Below, piece by piece: positions 26,295 to 35,969 of a stretch of 64,000 nt of DNA. Within the stretch, counting starts at the first letter, position 1, and each line of letters opens with the position of its first letter. The stretch is from Acidobacteriota bacterium (lineage in GTDB: Bacteria > Acidobacteriota > Holophagae > Holophagales > Holophagaceae), in contig JACPUT010000008.1 of assembly GCA_016192145.1 (NCBI GenBank), positions 124,001 through 188,000 of the forward strand, written 5' to 3'. The notes beneath the pieces are model-generated. The model made no database searches, was not told the DNA's origin, and was given only the letters and a program-made list of their open reading frames with translations. The translations under genes were made by a program, and so were the position numbers.

Positions 26295-26314
26295 CCTATC
26301 CGTATAGGACCGCC

Positions 26315-28432
26315 ATGCTCAGCTCCGCCCTCTTCTGCCTCGTCGCCGGAATGCCCGGCCAGGACCCCGCCCCCCAGGCGCCCCCGGCCACCGAAACCGC
26401 CCTCCCGGAAGTGAAGGTCAAGGGGAAGAAAGGCCTCAAAAAAGCCGATCCCAAGCAGGCCTACCATGAGCCCACGGCCACCACCGCGGCCAAGGTGGAT
26501 GCCCCCCTCAAGGACATTCCCCAAACCGTGAATGTGGTGACCGAAGCCCTGCTCCAGGACCAGGGGGCGAAGTCCATGCAGGACGCGCTGCGCACCGTGG
26601 CCGGCGTGGGCCTCAGCAGCGGCGACGGCCAGCGGGATCAGGTCTCCATCCGGGGCTTCTCGGCCATCGGCGATCAGTTCGTGGACGGACTTCGGGACGA
26701 CGCCATGTACTTCCGGGACCTCTCCAACGTGGCCCGGGTGGAGGTGCTGAAGGGGCCCGCTTCCGTGCTCTATGGCCGCGGCAGCTCCGGCGGCGTCATC
26801 AACCGCGTGACCAAGAAGGCCGACGGGGCGCGCCATGGGGACCTGGAGCTCATGGGCGGTTCCTTCGACCAAAAGCGGGCCGCCCTGGATTTCGGAAATA
26901 CGGCCACGGAGTCCATCTCCTACCGGGCCACCGCGGCACTGGAACGCAGCGGGGGGTTCCGGAACCAGGCCTTCCTGGAGCGCGAGGCCGTCACCCCCTC
27001 CGCCCTGTTCAATTTCGGCAAAGACACCAGCCTCGTGGTCCAGTTCGACCACCTCCGCGATAAGCGCACGACGGATTTCGGCATCCCCTCCCTGGACGGA
27101 CGTCCGGTGGACGTGCCCCGGGAAACCTACTACGGCTCGCCCGACGCCCGCCGCGAGGACTTCACGGAGTCCACCATGGAGGCTGGGTACCTCCGCTTCG
27201 ATCACCGATTCAGTCGAACGCTCGAACTGCGCAACACCATCCGCACCTACGATTTCGAGTTGGACCGCCACAACACCATGCCCGGCCAGGTGCTGGCCGC
27301 AACGCGGCAGGTGCGCCTCAATCACGGCGATGTCTCACGCCAGGAACGAGGCTGGTTCAATCAATTGGAGTTGGTGCACCGCGCCTCCACGGGTCCGGTG
27401 TTCCATGAGCTGCTCTACGGCGTGGAACTGGGCCATCAACGCAAATACGGACGCTTCGCCAGCTTCACCAACGTCGCCACCGTAGATCTTTTCAACCCCG
27501 TGCTGAAGCCGCTGACCCTGGGCACGCCTTCCGTGACCGAGACCGTGGCGGACCAAAGCACCACCGCCTTCTACCTTCAAGATCTCATCACCTTCTCGGA
27601 CCGTTGGAAGGCGCTGGTGGGCCTGCGCCATGACCGCTACCTCCAGGAGACCGAATTGCAGCGGCCCGCACCCGGCCGCCTGGAGCGCACGGACGCCGCC
27701 TGGAGCCCCCGGGCGGGCCTCGTGTTCCAGCCGGACGCGGTGCAGTCCTGGTACCTCTCCTTCAGCCGCAGCTTCCAACCCTCGGGCGAGCTCACCCAAT
27801 TGTCGGCCAACAACGCCAAGATCGAACCCGAGCAGACCCGCAACCTGGAAGCGGGCCTGAAATTGGACCTCCTCAAAGGCCGGGCCTCCGCCACCTTCTC
27901 GGTGTTCGACCTCCAACGGACGGGCATCAAAAGCTCGGATCCCGCGAATTCCGCCCTCCTCGTGCCCATCGGAACCCAGCGCACCCGAGGCCTCGAAGCC
28001 ACCTTCGACGGCCAGGTTGGCACCGCCTGGCGCCTGCACGGGGGCTACGCGTACCTGGACGCGCGGCTCACCAAGTCCACGCCCGGTACCAAGGTCGGGG
28101 GGGTTCCCGTGGAAGGTCACCGGCCCTCCCTCACCCCGCTGAACAGCGGGAATGTGTGGGCGGACTGGGCCTTCACCCCGGGGTGGAGCGCAGGCCTGGG
28201 CGTCAACGCCTCCGGGGACCGCTACGCATCCGCTTCCAACCTGGTGCGCCTGGGGGGGTACGTCACCTTCGACGCGGCCCTGCGCTTCCGCGCCCGGAGC
28301 TGGGAACTGGCCCTCAACGCCTACAACCTCACCAATCGGAAGTACATCGCGTCCGGCCATGGTGGCAGCGATATCCTGCTGCTCCCCGGAGGGCCCCTCG
28401 CCGCCCAGGTAACCGTTCGCATCCACTTTTAG
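26315..28432 (+). CDS. TonB-dependent siderophore receptor
   Basis: 705-residue outer-membrane receptor. A short signal region (ALFCLVAGMPGQ) and a linker precede the plug domain (about 60-190: KDIPQTVNVVTEALL, VSIRGFSAIGDQFVDGLRDD, VLKGPASVLYGRGSSGGVIN), followed by a 22-strand-type barrel ending in aromatic Phe (VTVRIHF). The plug motifs match FhuE/FptA-like ferric-siderophore receptors. The ATG at 26315 has AGGA 5 nt upstream; the frame is open further back only because it shadows tonB. Energised by TonB encoded just upstream. Confidence 0.92.
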   Translation: MLSSALFCLVAGMPGQDPAPQAPPATETALPEVKVKGKKGLKKADPKQAYHEPTATTAAKVDAPLKDIPQTVNVVTEALLQDQGAKSMQDALRTVAGVGLSSGDGQRDQVSIRGFSAIGDQFVDGLRDDAMYFRDLSNVARVEVLKGPASVLYGRGSSGGVINRVTKKADGARHGDLELMGGSFDQKRAALDFGNTATESISYRATAALERSGGFRNQAFLEREAVTPSALFNFGKDTSLVVQFDHLRDKRTTDFGIPSLDGRPVDVPRETYYGSPDARREDFTESTMEAGYLRFDHRFSRTLELRNTIRTYDFELDRHNTMPGQVLAATRQVRLNHGDVSRQERGWFNQLELVHRASTGPVFHELLYGVELGHQRKYGRFASFTNVATVDLFNPVLKPLTLGTPSVTETVADQSTTAFYLQDLITFSDRWKALVGLRHDRYLQETELQRPAPGRLERTDAAWSPRAGLVFQPDAVQSWYLSFSRSFQPSGELTQLSANNAKIEPEQTRNLEAGLKLDLLKGRASATFSVFDLQRTGIKSSDPANSALLVPIGTQRTRGLEATFDGQVGTAWRLHGGYAYLDARLTKSTPGTKVGGVPVEGHRPSLTPLNSGNVWADWAFTPGWSAGLGVNASGDRYASASNLVRLGGYVTFDAALRFRARSWELALNAYNLTNRKYIASGHGGSDILLLPGGPLAAQVTVRIHF

Positions 28433-28445
28433 TCGCCGGAATCCG

Positions 28446-29108
28446 ATGCACCCACCCCTTCACGCCACCGCCTACCGCCACCTCCCGAGGCGCTCCCGGA
28501 AGGCGCAAGTCCTGCGCCTCCTCCGGAAACTCCACGCCTGGATCGGCCTTGGTGGAGCTGCCTTCGGGCTCCTCTTCGGCCTCACGGGATTCCTGCTCAA
28601 CCACCGGGGCATGCTGAAGATCGAAGCGGGCCAGATCCAGGAGCGGAAGGTCGCGGTTGAATTGCCGGTGATCCCGGCGAGCCCCGAAGCCCTGGCGCGG
28701 GGGCTCGCGGCGCGCTTCAACGTGCCCATGGCCCGGGTGAAGTGGCTGACCAAGGCGGGGAAGGCGGGGCGCATCGGGGGCACCCCCCTCCAGACGGCGG
28801 ACCAGTGGACCGTGGCCTTCATGGGCCACGCCCACTTCGCCCTCGCCACCTACACGCCGGGCAACCGCACCGTGGAGCTGGAACAGAAGGATGCGAACTT
28901 CGTGCAGGCCCTAAAACGCCTGCACAAGGGCGATGGGGGGCAGCTGGGATGGATCCTGCTCTCGGATGCCTTCGCGGGAGCTCTCCTCTTCCTCACGCTG
29001 TCCGGGACCCTGCTCTGGACGCGATTGGCAGGCTCCAAGCTCCTCGCTGTGGGACTCGCAGGAGCGGGGCTACTGACGGGGATCTTGGTGCCCGCCCGGG
29101 GTTGGTGA
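28446..29108 (+). CDS. PepSY-associated membrane protein
   Basis: 220 residues. An N-terminal helix (about 33-53) opens the protein after KLHAWIGLGG, the start typical of PepSY-TM proteins, followed by a periplasmic PepSY-like region (about 60-150) and two C-terminal helices (about 175-215). PepSY-TM proteins in iron operons are proposed inner-membrane ferric-siderophore reductases. 13 nt after the receptor gene, so third gene of the operon. It is shorter than the usual four-helix form. Confidence 0.78.
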   Translation: MHPPLHATAYRHLPRRSRKAQVLRLLRKLHAWIGLGGAAFGLLFGLTGFLLNHRGMLKIEAGQIQERKVAVELPVIPASPEALARGLAARFNVPMARVKWLTKAGKAGRIGGTPLQTADQWTVAFMGHAHFALATYTPGNRTVELEQKDANFVQALKRLHKGDGGQLGWILLSDAFAGALLFLTLSGTLLWTRLAGSKLLAVGLAGAGLLTGILVPARGW

Positions 29109-29149
29109 CGAATTCCCTCTGCGTCTCTCGAGGTTGCAGGCTAAATGAA

Positions 29150-30298
29150 TCAGGTGCTGGCTGGCCGCACGAGCCGCACCGCCAGCGGCAGGCTCAGGGC
29201 CACGAGCAGCGCGCCCAGCAACCAGCCGGGCCTGAATCCGTAGCGGCCGATGAAGGCGCCCAGCGCGAAGCTGCCGAGGCCGATGCCGCTATCGAAGGCG
29301 AAGAGCAGGGCCCCGAAGGCACCGCCCCGCCGTTCGGCGGGAACCACCTCCAGCAGGCGGGCGGTCACGAGGGTGTGCACCATGCTGTAACCGGCGCCGT
29401 AGAGGGCCGCGGAGAGGGCGTGGCGCAGGAGGGTGCCGGGCAGGAGGCCCAGGAGCACCATGCCCGCGGCCGCGCCGGTGAGCATCCAGGGCAGGAGCCG
29501 GATGGGGCGGGCGCCGAAGCCCGTGCGGGCCATCACGAGCCGCATCACCACCATGCCGATGGCCATGGAGGTGAGGAAGGTGCCCGCCCAGGGGCCCGTG
29601 AGGCCGGCAGCTGAGGCCTCCTGCGGCGTGAAGGTGCTGAAGGTGCCGTAACCCAGGGCCGTGAGGAAGAGGATGAGGCAGGGCACCAGCACGGTGCCTG
29701 AGGGGAGTTGGAAGGGCGTGGGCGTCTCGTGGGCGGGGGGATCCGAGGGGAGCTTGCGGGCCAGCCAGGTGAGCACGACGAAGATCGCGGCGAGGCTCGC
29801 GCACATGGGCAGGAACCCGAGGGCGTGGAAACTCCAGAGACCGACCACGGGGCCCACCACCACACCGCCTGGGCTCGCGAGCCCATAGAGGGAGAGGCCC
29901 TGGGCCCGGCCTTCCTCCGGCAGCACCCGGCCCAGGAGGCTCATGGTGGCCGTCAGCACGCCGCTCCACACCACGCCGTGGGGGAAGGCGATCCAGAGGA
30001 AGGCGGTGGCCGTGGTGAGCCAGGGGTAGGCGAGGAGGAAGGCGCCGAAGCCCAACGTGCAGACCATGGCCATGCGGCGGGCGCCGAGGCGATCGCCCAG
30101 GGGGCCCGTGAGCAGCGCGCCCACGGCGCTGCCGCCGGTGAAGAGGCTCATGAAGCGGCCCCGCGCGCCGAGATCCAGCCCCAGTTCGCCCAGGCGGAAG
30201 GGCACCGTGGGGAAGAGCTGGAAGGCGGCGAAGAAGGTGAGGAAGGTCATCGCCCACACGAGCGTGAAGTTCCGGGACCAGAGGCGAGGTTCATTCAT
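29150..30298 (-). CDS. MFS transporter (paralogue 2 of tandem pair)
   Basis: 382 residues, twelve predicted helices. The loop 2-3 signature of the major facilitator superfamily is GPLGDRLGARR. Substrate unknown (drug or small metabolite). It starts 4 nt after the stop of the neighbouring MFS gene, which has the same length and a colinear sequence, so the pair arose by tandem duplication and is co-transcribed. It converges with the iron operon. Confidence 0.85.
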   Translation of the reverse strand: MNEPRLWSRNFTLVWAMTFLTFFAAFQLFPTVPFRLGELGLDLGARGRFMSLFTGGSAVGALLTGPLGDRLGARRMAMVCTLGFGAFLLAYPWLTTATAFLWIAFPHGVVWSGVLTATMSLLGRVLPEEGRAQGLSLYGLASPGGVVVGPVVGLWSFHALGFLPMCASLAAIFVVLTWLARKLPSDPPAHETPTPFQLPSGTVLVPCLILFLTALGYGTFSTFTPQEASAAGLTGPWAGTFLTSMAIGMVVMRLVMARTGFGARPIRLLPWMLTGAAAGMVLLGLLPGTLLRHALSAALYGAGYSMVHTLVTARLLEVVPAERRGGAFGALLFAFDSGIGLGSFALGAFIGRYGFRPGWLLGALLVALSLPLAVRLVRPAST

Positions 30299-30302
30299 TG
30301 AA

Positions 30303-31451
30303 TCAATCTCTCACGCCGAAGCGCTTGGCGAGCCGAGCCGCCAGGGGGATGGCCAGCAGGAGGGCCAGCGACCCCACGGCCCACCCATGCCGAAAGGACC
30401 AGCGCTCCATCACGGGGCCGATGGCCCAGGCGCCGAGGGCGCTGCCCGCGTCGAAGCTGAAGTAGAGCAGTCCCACGCCGGCGCCGCGCCGGGCGGGCAC
30501 CGCCTTACTCAACACAGCCGTGAAAACGAGGGTGTGCACCATGCCGTAGCCCGCGCCGTAGACGAGGGCCCCCAGCACGTGCCGGCCCAACCCGCCGGGC
30601 AGGAGCACGAGCAGCAGGTTGCCGGCCGCGGCCAGCGCCAGCATCCAGGGGAGCAGGCGGAGTGGATCCCGCCCCATGCCCGTGAAGCCCAGCAGGAAGC
30701 GCAGGCTCACCATCCCCAGGGCGAAGCAGGTGAGCAGCGCCGAGGGCCAGGCCATGCCCAGGGCTTTGGCTTCCTGGGCGGCATAGGGGGGCATGGGGCC
30801 GTAGCTGAGGGCCAGCGCGAAGAGCAGCCCCGCCACGGGCCAGAGCCAGGGCTCCGGGGCCTGGAAGAGGGCGCGGCGCGGTCCCGTCGGGCCATCCTTG
30901 GGAAGTTGTTTCGCCAGGAGGGCTTCGCCCAGGAATCCCAGGGCGAGGATGCCCATGTGGAGTTGGATGCCCAGGTGGGGAAACAGGTAGAGGCCGACCA
31001 GGGGCCCGAGCCCCACGCCGCCGGGGCTCGCGAGGCCGAAGAGGGAGAGCCCCTCGGCTTTGTTCTCGTCGGGGAGGAGGGCGCCCACCTTGCTGATGCC
31101 GCTCGTGCGCAGGGCGCTCCACACGATGCCGTGCAGGGGTGCCAGCACCAGCAGCCAGATGGGCTTGGCCACGAAGGCGTAGGCTCCGAAGAAGGCAGCG
31201 CAGAGCAGGCTCGCGCCCATCATCACCCGTCGGGGCCCGAGGCGATCCCCCAGCGGTCCCGTGAAGAGGGCCCCGAGGCCCGAGCCCAGCATGAACAAGG
31301 CCATGAAGCGCCCGCTCTGGGCGAGGCTGGCGCCCAGATCCCGCAGATGGAGGGGCATCACGGGATAGAGCTGGTACCCCACTGCGAAGAGGCAGAAGTA
31401 GAAGGCCCAGGTGAGCCGGAAGGGCCGGGTGAGGAGGCGGGAAGGCGCCAT
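30303..31451 (-). CDS. MFS transporter (paralogue 1 of tandem pair)
   Basis: 382 residues, twelve predicted helices, MFS motif GPLGDRLGPRR. Shared landmarks with the next gene include GRFM(A/S)LF, LPxExxAxGLSLxGLASPGG and a YGAGYxMVHTLV segment near the C-terminus. Either the two proteins transport related compounds or they work as a heterodimer; the sequence does not decide. First gene of the pair; 60 nt from the HtrA gene stop. Confidence 0.86.
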   Translation of the reverse strand: MAPSRLLTRPFRLTWAFYFCLFAVGYQLYPVMPLHLRDLGASLAQSGRFMALFMLGSGLGALFTGPLGDRLGPRRVMMGASLLCAAFFGAYAFVAKPIWLLVLAPLHGIVWSALRTSGISKVGALLPDENKAEGLSLFGLASPGGVGLGPLVGLYLFPHLGIQLHMGILALGFLGEALLAKQLPKDGPTGPRRALFQAPEPWLWPVAGLLFALALSYGPMPPYAAQEAKALGMAWPSALLTCFALGMVSLRFLLGFTGMGRDPLRLLPWMLALAAAGNLLLVLLPGGLGRHVLGALVYGAGYGMVHTLVFTAVLSKAVPARRGAGVGLLYFSFDAGSALGAWAIGPVMERWSFRHGWAVGSLALLLAIPLAARLAKRFGVRD

Positions 31452-31511
31452 AGGCCAGGGTAGCCCGGCGAGGGCGCGGGCCCATCACGCCTGGGTCATC
31501 GGGTGGTCCAA

Positions 31512-32603
31512 CTATCGTTCGGGTTCGAGCTTCAGGGTAGTCTCGCCGGCCTTCCCATCCCGGGAGTAGCCGATGCGGACGCTGCTGCCCATGGGCTTCG
31601 CCTCCACGAGGTCCAGCAGGGTGTCCCATGAATCCACGGTCCTGCCATCCACGCTGGTGATGAGATCTCCGGCGAAGATGCGGCGGCCTTCGGTTTCCAC
31701 GCCTCGCAGGCCCGCCCGGGCGGCGGGGCCGCCCCGGATGAGGCGCCCCACCATCACGCCCTTGCGGGGGCCGAAGTAGCGCTCCACGGCGGCCGCGGAG
31801 ACGGGCTCGAAACCCAGGTCGGGGCGCTCCAAGCGGCCCTTGCTGATGAGCTGGGGCACCACCCGGTTCACGGTGTCCACGGGCACCGCGAAACCGATGC
31901 CGGCGGAGGCGCCACTGGGGCTCTGGATGGCCGTGTTCACGCCGATGAGGCGGCCGGAGCTGTCCAGCAGGGGCCCTCCGCTGTTGCCGGGATTGATGGC
32001 CGCATCGGTCTGGATGACGCCGCGGATCTCCCGGCCCTCGGGGCTTTGGATGGCCCGGCCCAGGGCGCTCACGACCCCCGTGGTGAGGGTCTGATCCAGG
32101 CCGAAGGGATTGCCGATGGCCAGCACGCCCTGGCCCACCTGGATATCGCCGCTGGAGCCCATGGGGATGGGGCGCAGCTTGCGGGGGGGTTGGTGGATCT
32201 TGAGCACGGCGAGATCCTTGTCGCCGGCCGAGCCCACGTAGGAGGCCTCGTGCACGGCGCCATCGCTGGTGGTGACGAAGGCCCTGCGCGCGTTCTGGAT
32301 CACGTGGAAGTTGGTCACCACGTGGCCGCCCTCATCCCAGATGAAGCCCGTGCCGCTGCCCGAGGGGACTTCCACCCGGCTGAAGCCGAAGAGGTCGCGG
32401 GCGCGTTCCTCGGTGGTGGTGATGTAGACGACGGAAGGTGCCGCCTCCTTGAACCGCTGGATGGTGATCTTCTCCTGCTCGAGCAGCGGACCCCTCGGGT
32501 CCACGGGTCGAGGGCGGCCCGCGTCGGAGAGGGCATGGGTGCTGCACCAGCCCACGAGGACTCCGGTGGTCAGCAGGGTGATGAAGACGAGGGCACGGCG
32601 CAT
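31512..32603 (-). CDS. HtrA/DegQ-type serine protease with one PDZ domain
   Basis: 363 residues with an N-terminal hydrophobic segment (4-20) that is a signal anchor or signal peptide. Trypsin-like catalytic triad H100 (VVTNFHVI), D130 (DKDLAVLKI) and S208 (NPGNSGGPL), followed by one PDZ domain (about 255-355). One PDZ instead of two resembles DegS or short HtrA proteins, so it could be a stress-sensing or quality-control protease of the periplasm. Monocistronic by position. Confidence 0.92.
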   Translation of the reverse strand: MRRALVFITLLTTGVLVGWCSTHALSDAGRPRPVDPRGPLLEQEKITIQRFKEAAPSVVYITTTEERARDLFGFSRVEVPSGSGTGFIWDEGGHVVTNFHVIQNARRAFVTTSDGAVHEASYVGSAGDKDLAVLKIHQPPRKLRPIPMGSSGDIQVGQGVLAIGNPFGLDQTLTTGVVSALGRAIQSPEGREIRGVIQTDAAINPGNSGGPLLDSSGRLIGVNTAIQSPSGASAGIGFAVPVDTVNRVVPQLISKGRLERPDLGFEPVSAAAVERYFGPRKGVMVGRLIRGGPAARAGLRGVETEGRRIFAGDLITSVDGRTVDSWDTLLDLVEAKPMGSSVRIGYSRDGKAGETTLKLEPER

Positions 32604-32688
32604 GCTAAGTCTCCTGGAGTCCTATCTTGGGCGTATCGGCAGCGAATTAACAGCGGGGGATCCCAGGGCCGAAACATCCTGAGACCCG

Positions 32689-33276
32689 ATGCGACCCCTG
32701 ACACTCTCCCCCACCTGGTGCCTCCCGCTGGCGGGCGCCGGGCTCATGCTCCTGGGCTGGCTGGAGAGCCAAACGCCGGTAACGCTCACCTTCAGCAGCT
32801 ATTACTTCCTCCCCGTGGCCCTCGCCTCCTGGAGTGGAGGGCGCCATTGGGGTTACGCCTTCGCCTGGCTCACGGGCCTCACCTGGCTCGCGGCGGACCT
32901 GAACATGGGCTACCCCCCGGAAGGCCAAACGCTATTTCGGGGCATCAGCGTCTTCAACCACTGCCTGGCCTATAGCGCCGCAGCCTGGATCGTGGATGGG
33001 CTGCGGGGTGCCCTCGTGGAAATTCAAAACCGGAACGCGGCCCTGGAAGCCGCCGTGGAGGAAGTGAACCGCCTCCAGGACCTGCTGCCCGTCTGCGCCT
33101 GGTGCCGGAAAGTGCGCGATGACCATGGGCTGTGGCAGGGCGTGGAAAGCTACCTCCAGGCCAAGGGGACCAAGCTCACCCATGGCATCTGCCCGAGATG
33201 CCAGGAACAGGCCCGCCGTGAGATGGACACCCTCAAGGCCCAGGTGGTCACTCTCTATTCCGAGCCCCGGAAATAG
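32689..33276 (+). CDS. Membrane protein with C-terminal Cys-rich signalling-associated motif
   Basis: 195 residues: about four transmembrane helices (residues 10-105), a short coiled coil (about 105-130: EIQNRNAALEAAVEEVNRLQ) and a compact tail with VCAWCRKVRDD ... GICPRCQEQ. This tail (two Cys pairs and a conserved W) is common at the ends of bacterial sensor kinases and receivers, where it may bind zinc or haem. Here no kinase domain is attached, so it may be a degenerate or split sensor. Divergent from htrA (85-nt gap). Confidence 0.65.
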   Translation: MRPLTLSPTWCLPLAGAGLMLLGWLESQTPVTLTFSSYYFLPVALASWSGGRHWGYAFAWLTGLTWLAADLNMGYPPEGQTLFRGISVFNHCLAYSAAAWIVDGLRGALVEIQNRNAALEAAVEEVNRLQDLLPVCAWCRKVRDDHGLWQGVESYLQAKGTKLTHGICPRCQEQARREMDTLKAQVVTLYSEPRK

Positions 33277-33285
33277 GGATCCTGT

Positions 33286-34461
33286 TCAATATCCGATGAA
33301 GGTGCCTGGCCCGAAACCCCCTGGGACGGTGGTGAGTTGTGGGCGCTGATAGGGCTTGCCGTCGGCCACCACGAGATCCAGGCGCCCGTCGTTGTTCAAG
33401 TCTCCCAAGGCGACTCCCAGGGGCCCCGTGTACCCGATGTAATTATCGGGGGCCAGGAAGGTTCCCAGGACCGCCGGGTCCTGCTTGAGCACACCCACGC
33501 TGCCGGGATCACCGGTCACGCCGGCGCAGGCCACGGCCAGATCCGGGTGGCCATCCCCATCCAGATCGCCCACGGCGATGCCCGCCGTGTAGTAGTCGCC
33601 CACATCATAATTGGCGCCGGCCGCGAACACGCCCGGGGCGGTCTGACGGAGCACGGTGATGCCATCGCCCGTCGCGGTGGCGCGGTAGTTGGCGGTGATG
33701 AGGTCGAGGCGGCCGGAGCCCGTCAGATCAACGGCCTTGAGGGCTACCGGCCGGGAGCCGACGGGCAGTTCCACCGCCGTGGCGAAGGTGCCCGCGCTCG
33801 CGTTCTGGAAGAGCAGGGACACGGTATCGGCGGTGGTGCTCACCGCGAGGTCGGTGCGCCCATCCCCGTTCAGGTCGGACACCACGATGGCCCGTGGATC
33901 CCCATGCACGACGAGGCTGGCCCCGAGGAGGAAGGAGCCGGGGGTGGCCGTCTGGTGGAAGATCTGGACCGTGTCGGAACCGGAGGTGGCTACGGCGATA
34001 TCGGCCCGACCATCCTGGTTGAGATCCCCCGCCGCCACGTCCAGGGGAGTCAGCACGCCCGTGTTGAGGGTGGTGGCCAGGGTGAAGGTGCCCGGCGTCG
34101 TGGCGCTCTGGAAGTAGACCGAGATGGTTCCACTGGCCGCGTTGGCCACCATCAGGTCGGGCCGGGAATCGCCGTTGAGGTCGCCCACGGCCAAGGCGGC
34201 GGGATCCCCGCCCACGGTGTAACGGGTGGGGGTGCCCAGGCTGCCCGGGGTGGTCTGGAGGGAGATCGAGGCATAGCCTGATTCGGCCCCGGCCTCCGCA
34301 TATAAACCATTCCCGGTCACGACATCCGAATGGCCGTCGCCGTCCAGGTCGGCCACCACCACGGCATTGGTGTAGCGCACCCGATATTCGGAGTGGGTGT
34401 CGGAAGAGGTGCAACCCAAGGCCAGCAAGACGAGCACAGGCAACAACAGTCGGATGCGCAT
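33286..34461 (-). CDS. FG-GAP/VCBS repeat lipoprotein
   Basis: 391 residues with a lipobox (LALGC, Cys17). Seven or so integrin-like FG-GAP repeats each carry a Ca-binding loop such as DLDGDGHSD, DLNGDSRPD, DLNQDGRAD and DLDGDGHPD, predicting a seven-bladed propeller at the outer membrane. Possible adhesion or ligand-binding role, unknown in detail. GGGAG 6 nt before the ATG. The 286-nt region upstream (34462-34747) shows no gene apart from a short GGGGGACCCCC palindrome near 34512. Confidence 0.82.
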   Translation of the reverse strand: MRIRLLLPVLVLLALGCTSSDTHSEYRVRYTNAVVVADLDGDGHSDVVTGNGLYAEAGAESGYASISLQTTPGSLGTPTRYTVGGDPAALAVGDLNGDSRPDLMVANAASGTISVYFQSATTPGTFTLATTLNTGVLTPLDVAAGDLNQDGRADIAVATSGSDTVQIFHQTATPGSFLLGASLVVHGDPRAIVVSDLNGDGRTDLAVSTTADTVSLLFQNASAGTFATAVELPVGSRPVALKAVDLTGSGRLDLITANYRATATGDGITVLRQTAPGVFAAGANYDVGDYYTAGIAVGDLDGDGHPDLAVACAGVTGDPGSVGVLKQDPAVLGTFLAPDNYIGYTGPLGVALGDLNNDGRLDLVVADGKPYQRPQLTTVPGGFGPGTFIGY

Positions 34462-34747
34462 GGTGGACTCCCAATCAACTCAATGTGAATTAACCCGATC
34501 GGTTGGACAAGGGGGGACCCCCCGCGGAGAGCCAGGCCCGGGGCGCGGACCCCTCCGGCTCGGATCGAAGGCTTGAACCCCCCTCGCCAAGGCGTGGTGA
34601 CCCGTCCGTGACCGTCCGCTCGCCAAGGGAATTCGGGCGTTCGCAGGGGAGCCCGGACTCCCCGGAAGGAAGGAAATCCCTGGCGGATGCGCGCTTCGAG
34701 GCGCACCCTAGGCTGGACGAACCTGACCCGATCCTATTGGAGGTTTC

Positions 34748-35899
34748 ATGAAAAACATGCATCGTTTCGCCTTGGGTGCCGCCCTGGCACTCACCCCCCT
34801 CGCCCTCACCTTGGGCTGCGATCGAAAGGCCGACCAGGCCGAGGCCGCCAAGGCCGAGGACCTCGTCCGCAAGGTCACCGAGGCTGAAAAAGCCGAAGGC
34901 CAGGTCAAGCAGGCCGCCCAGGCCCAGGCCCAGGCCCTGGGCCAGGCCGGCATGCAACCCAATGCCCCGGGCCCCCAGGGAGTGCAGCTCACGGAAGCCC
35001 AGCGGGGTCTCCTGGAAAAGCGAGTCAAGGAAGAGAAGGACAACGGCACCGCCTCCCTCATCCAGGAAATCCTCGATCGCGATAAGCAGATCAAGGACCT
35101 GGAGAGCCGGGTGGCCCGCCTGAAAGCCGAGCTGCCCAAACCCCAGATCGCCACGGAGAAGGACAACCACTTCGCCTTGGCCGTGCGCTTCCTCAAGGCC
35201 AAGGGCATCGGCGAGGACAAGGCCAAGACCCTCGCCGCCAAGGCGAACTTGATGGAAGAACTCCAGCCCGGCTGGCAGGTCTACCACCAGTACTTCAACG
35301 GCACCTACCTCACCACCGTCACCCAGGGCAAGGCGGACATCAGCCCCAGCGAATTCGTGAAGGGCCAGCGCATCGCCCTGGAGCGTGAGCGCGATGACAC
35401 CCGCGCCATCGCCCACGGCCTCGCCGATGAAGTTGACAGCCTCGTGGCCCAGCGCGTGAAGATCGAGGAGGAGATCAGCGCCCTCCGCACCGAGAAGAAC
35501 ACCCTGCAGAGCCAGGTGGGCGAGCTCACCAACCTCAGCGGCGCGCAGAAGGCCAAGCTGAACTCCATGCACTACCTCATCGGGGCCCGCAAGCAGCTGG
35601 AGCAGGATGGGGTCATCGTCGTTCCCGTCTTCACCAAGGATCGGATGGGCCCCAAGGCCACGGTCGCGAAGTTCGATAAGGATCTCCTGCTCGAAGGCAA
35701 CGGCAATCCGGAGGTGGTCATCCGCGCCTCCGAACTGGGCGTGAAGAAGATCAGCAAGATCAGCGTCATCCCGGGTTCCCTGGAAAAGGACAAGCACTAC
35801 TCCATCGCCTACGCCGAGGATAAATCCTCGGCCACGGTGAAGATCCTCGATTCCGAGCGCCTGAAGAACGACCGCGTCGTTTTCGCCGTCGCCGATTGA
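34748..35899 (+). CDS. Coiled-coil lipoprotein of unknown function
   Basis: 383 residues with a lipobox (LTLGC, Cys24). Residues about 27-135 and 215-270 are Ala/Glu/Lys-rich and predicted coiled coil (for example LEKRVKEEKDNG ... DKQIKDLESRVARLKAEL). The C-terminal ~100 residues are a compact alpha/beta region that I do not recognise. GGAGG lies 4 nt before the ATG. A strong terminator follows at once, so it is monocistronic. Likely a periplasmic, membrane-tethered structural protein. Confidence 0.72.
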   Translation: MKNMHRFALGAALALTPLALTLGCDRKADQAEAAKAEDLVRKVTEAEKAEGQVKQAAQAQAQALGQAGMQPNAPGPQGVQLTEAQRGLLEKRVKEEKDNGTASLIQEILDRDKQIKDLESRVARLKAELPKPQIATEKDNHFALAVRFLKAKGIGEDKAKTLAAKANLMEELQPGWQVYHQYFNGTYLTTVTQGKADISPSEFVKGQRIALERERDDTRAIAHGLADEVDSLVAQRVKIEEEISALRTEKNTLQSQVGELTNLSGAQKAKLNSMHYLIGARKQLEQDGVIVVPVFTKDRMGPKATVAKFDKDLLLEGNGNPEVVIRASELGVKKISKISVIPGSLEKDKHYSIAYAEDKSSATVKILDSERLKNDRVVFAVAD

Positions 35900-35921
35900 G
35901 TCCAATCGCGGCTTCGCATTG

Positions 35922-35947
35922 CGGCGGCCTTCGGGCCGCCGTTTTTT
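35922..35947 (+). terminator. Terminator of the coiled-coil lipoprotein gene
   Basis: CGGCGGCC (35922-35929) pairs with GGCCGCCG (35934-35941) around TTCG, followed by TTTTTT. Tetraloop plus T-run: a strong intrinsic terminator. Confidence 0.92.
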
Positions 35948-35969
35948 GGAAGTGGAAAGCGGCCCGGCG

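Noticed and set aside
25691-26314. Upstream extension of the receptor reading frame
   Set aside because: It overlaps tonB in another frame and has no signal peptide; the ATG at 26315 begins a plausible one.
34462-34747. Possible small gene or RNA in the 286-nt gap
   Set aside because: No convincing frame, RNA motif or promoter; only a short G/C palindrome near 34512.
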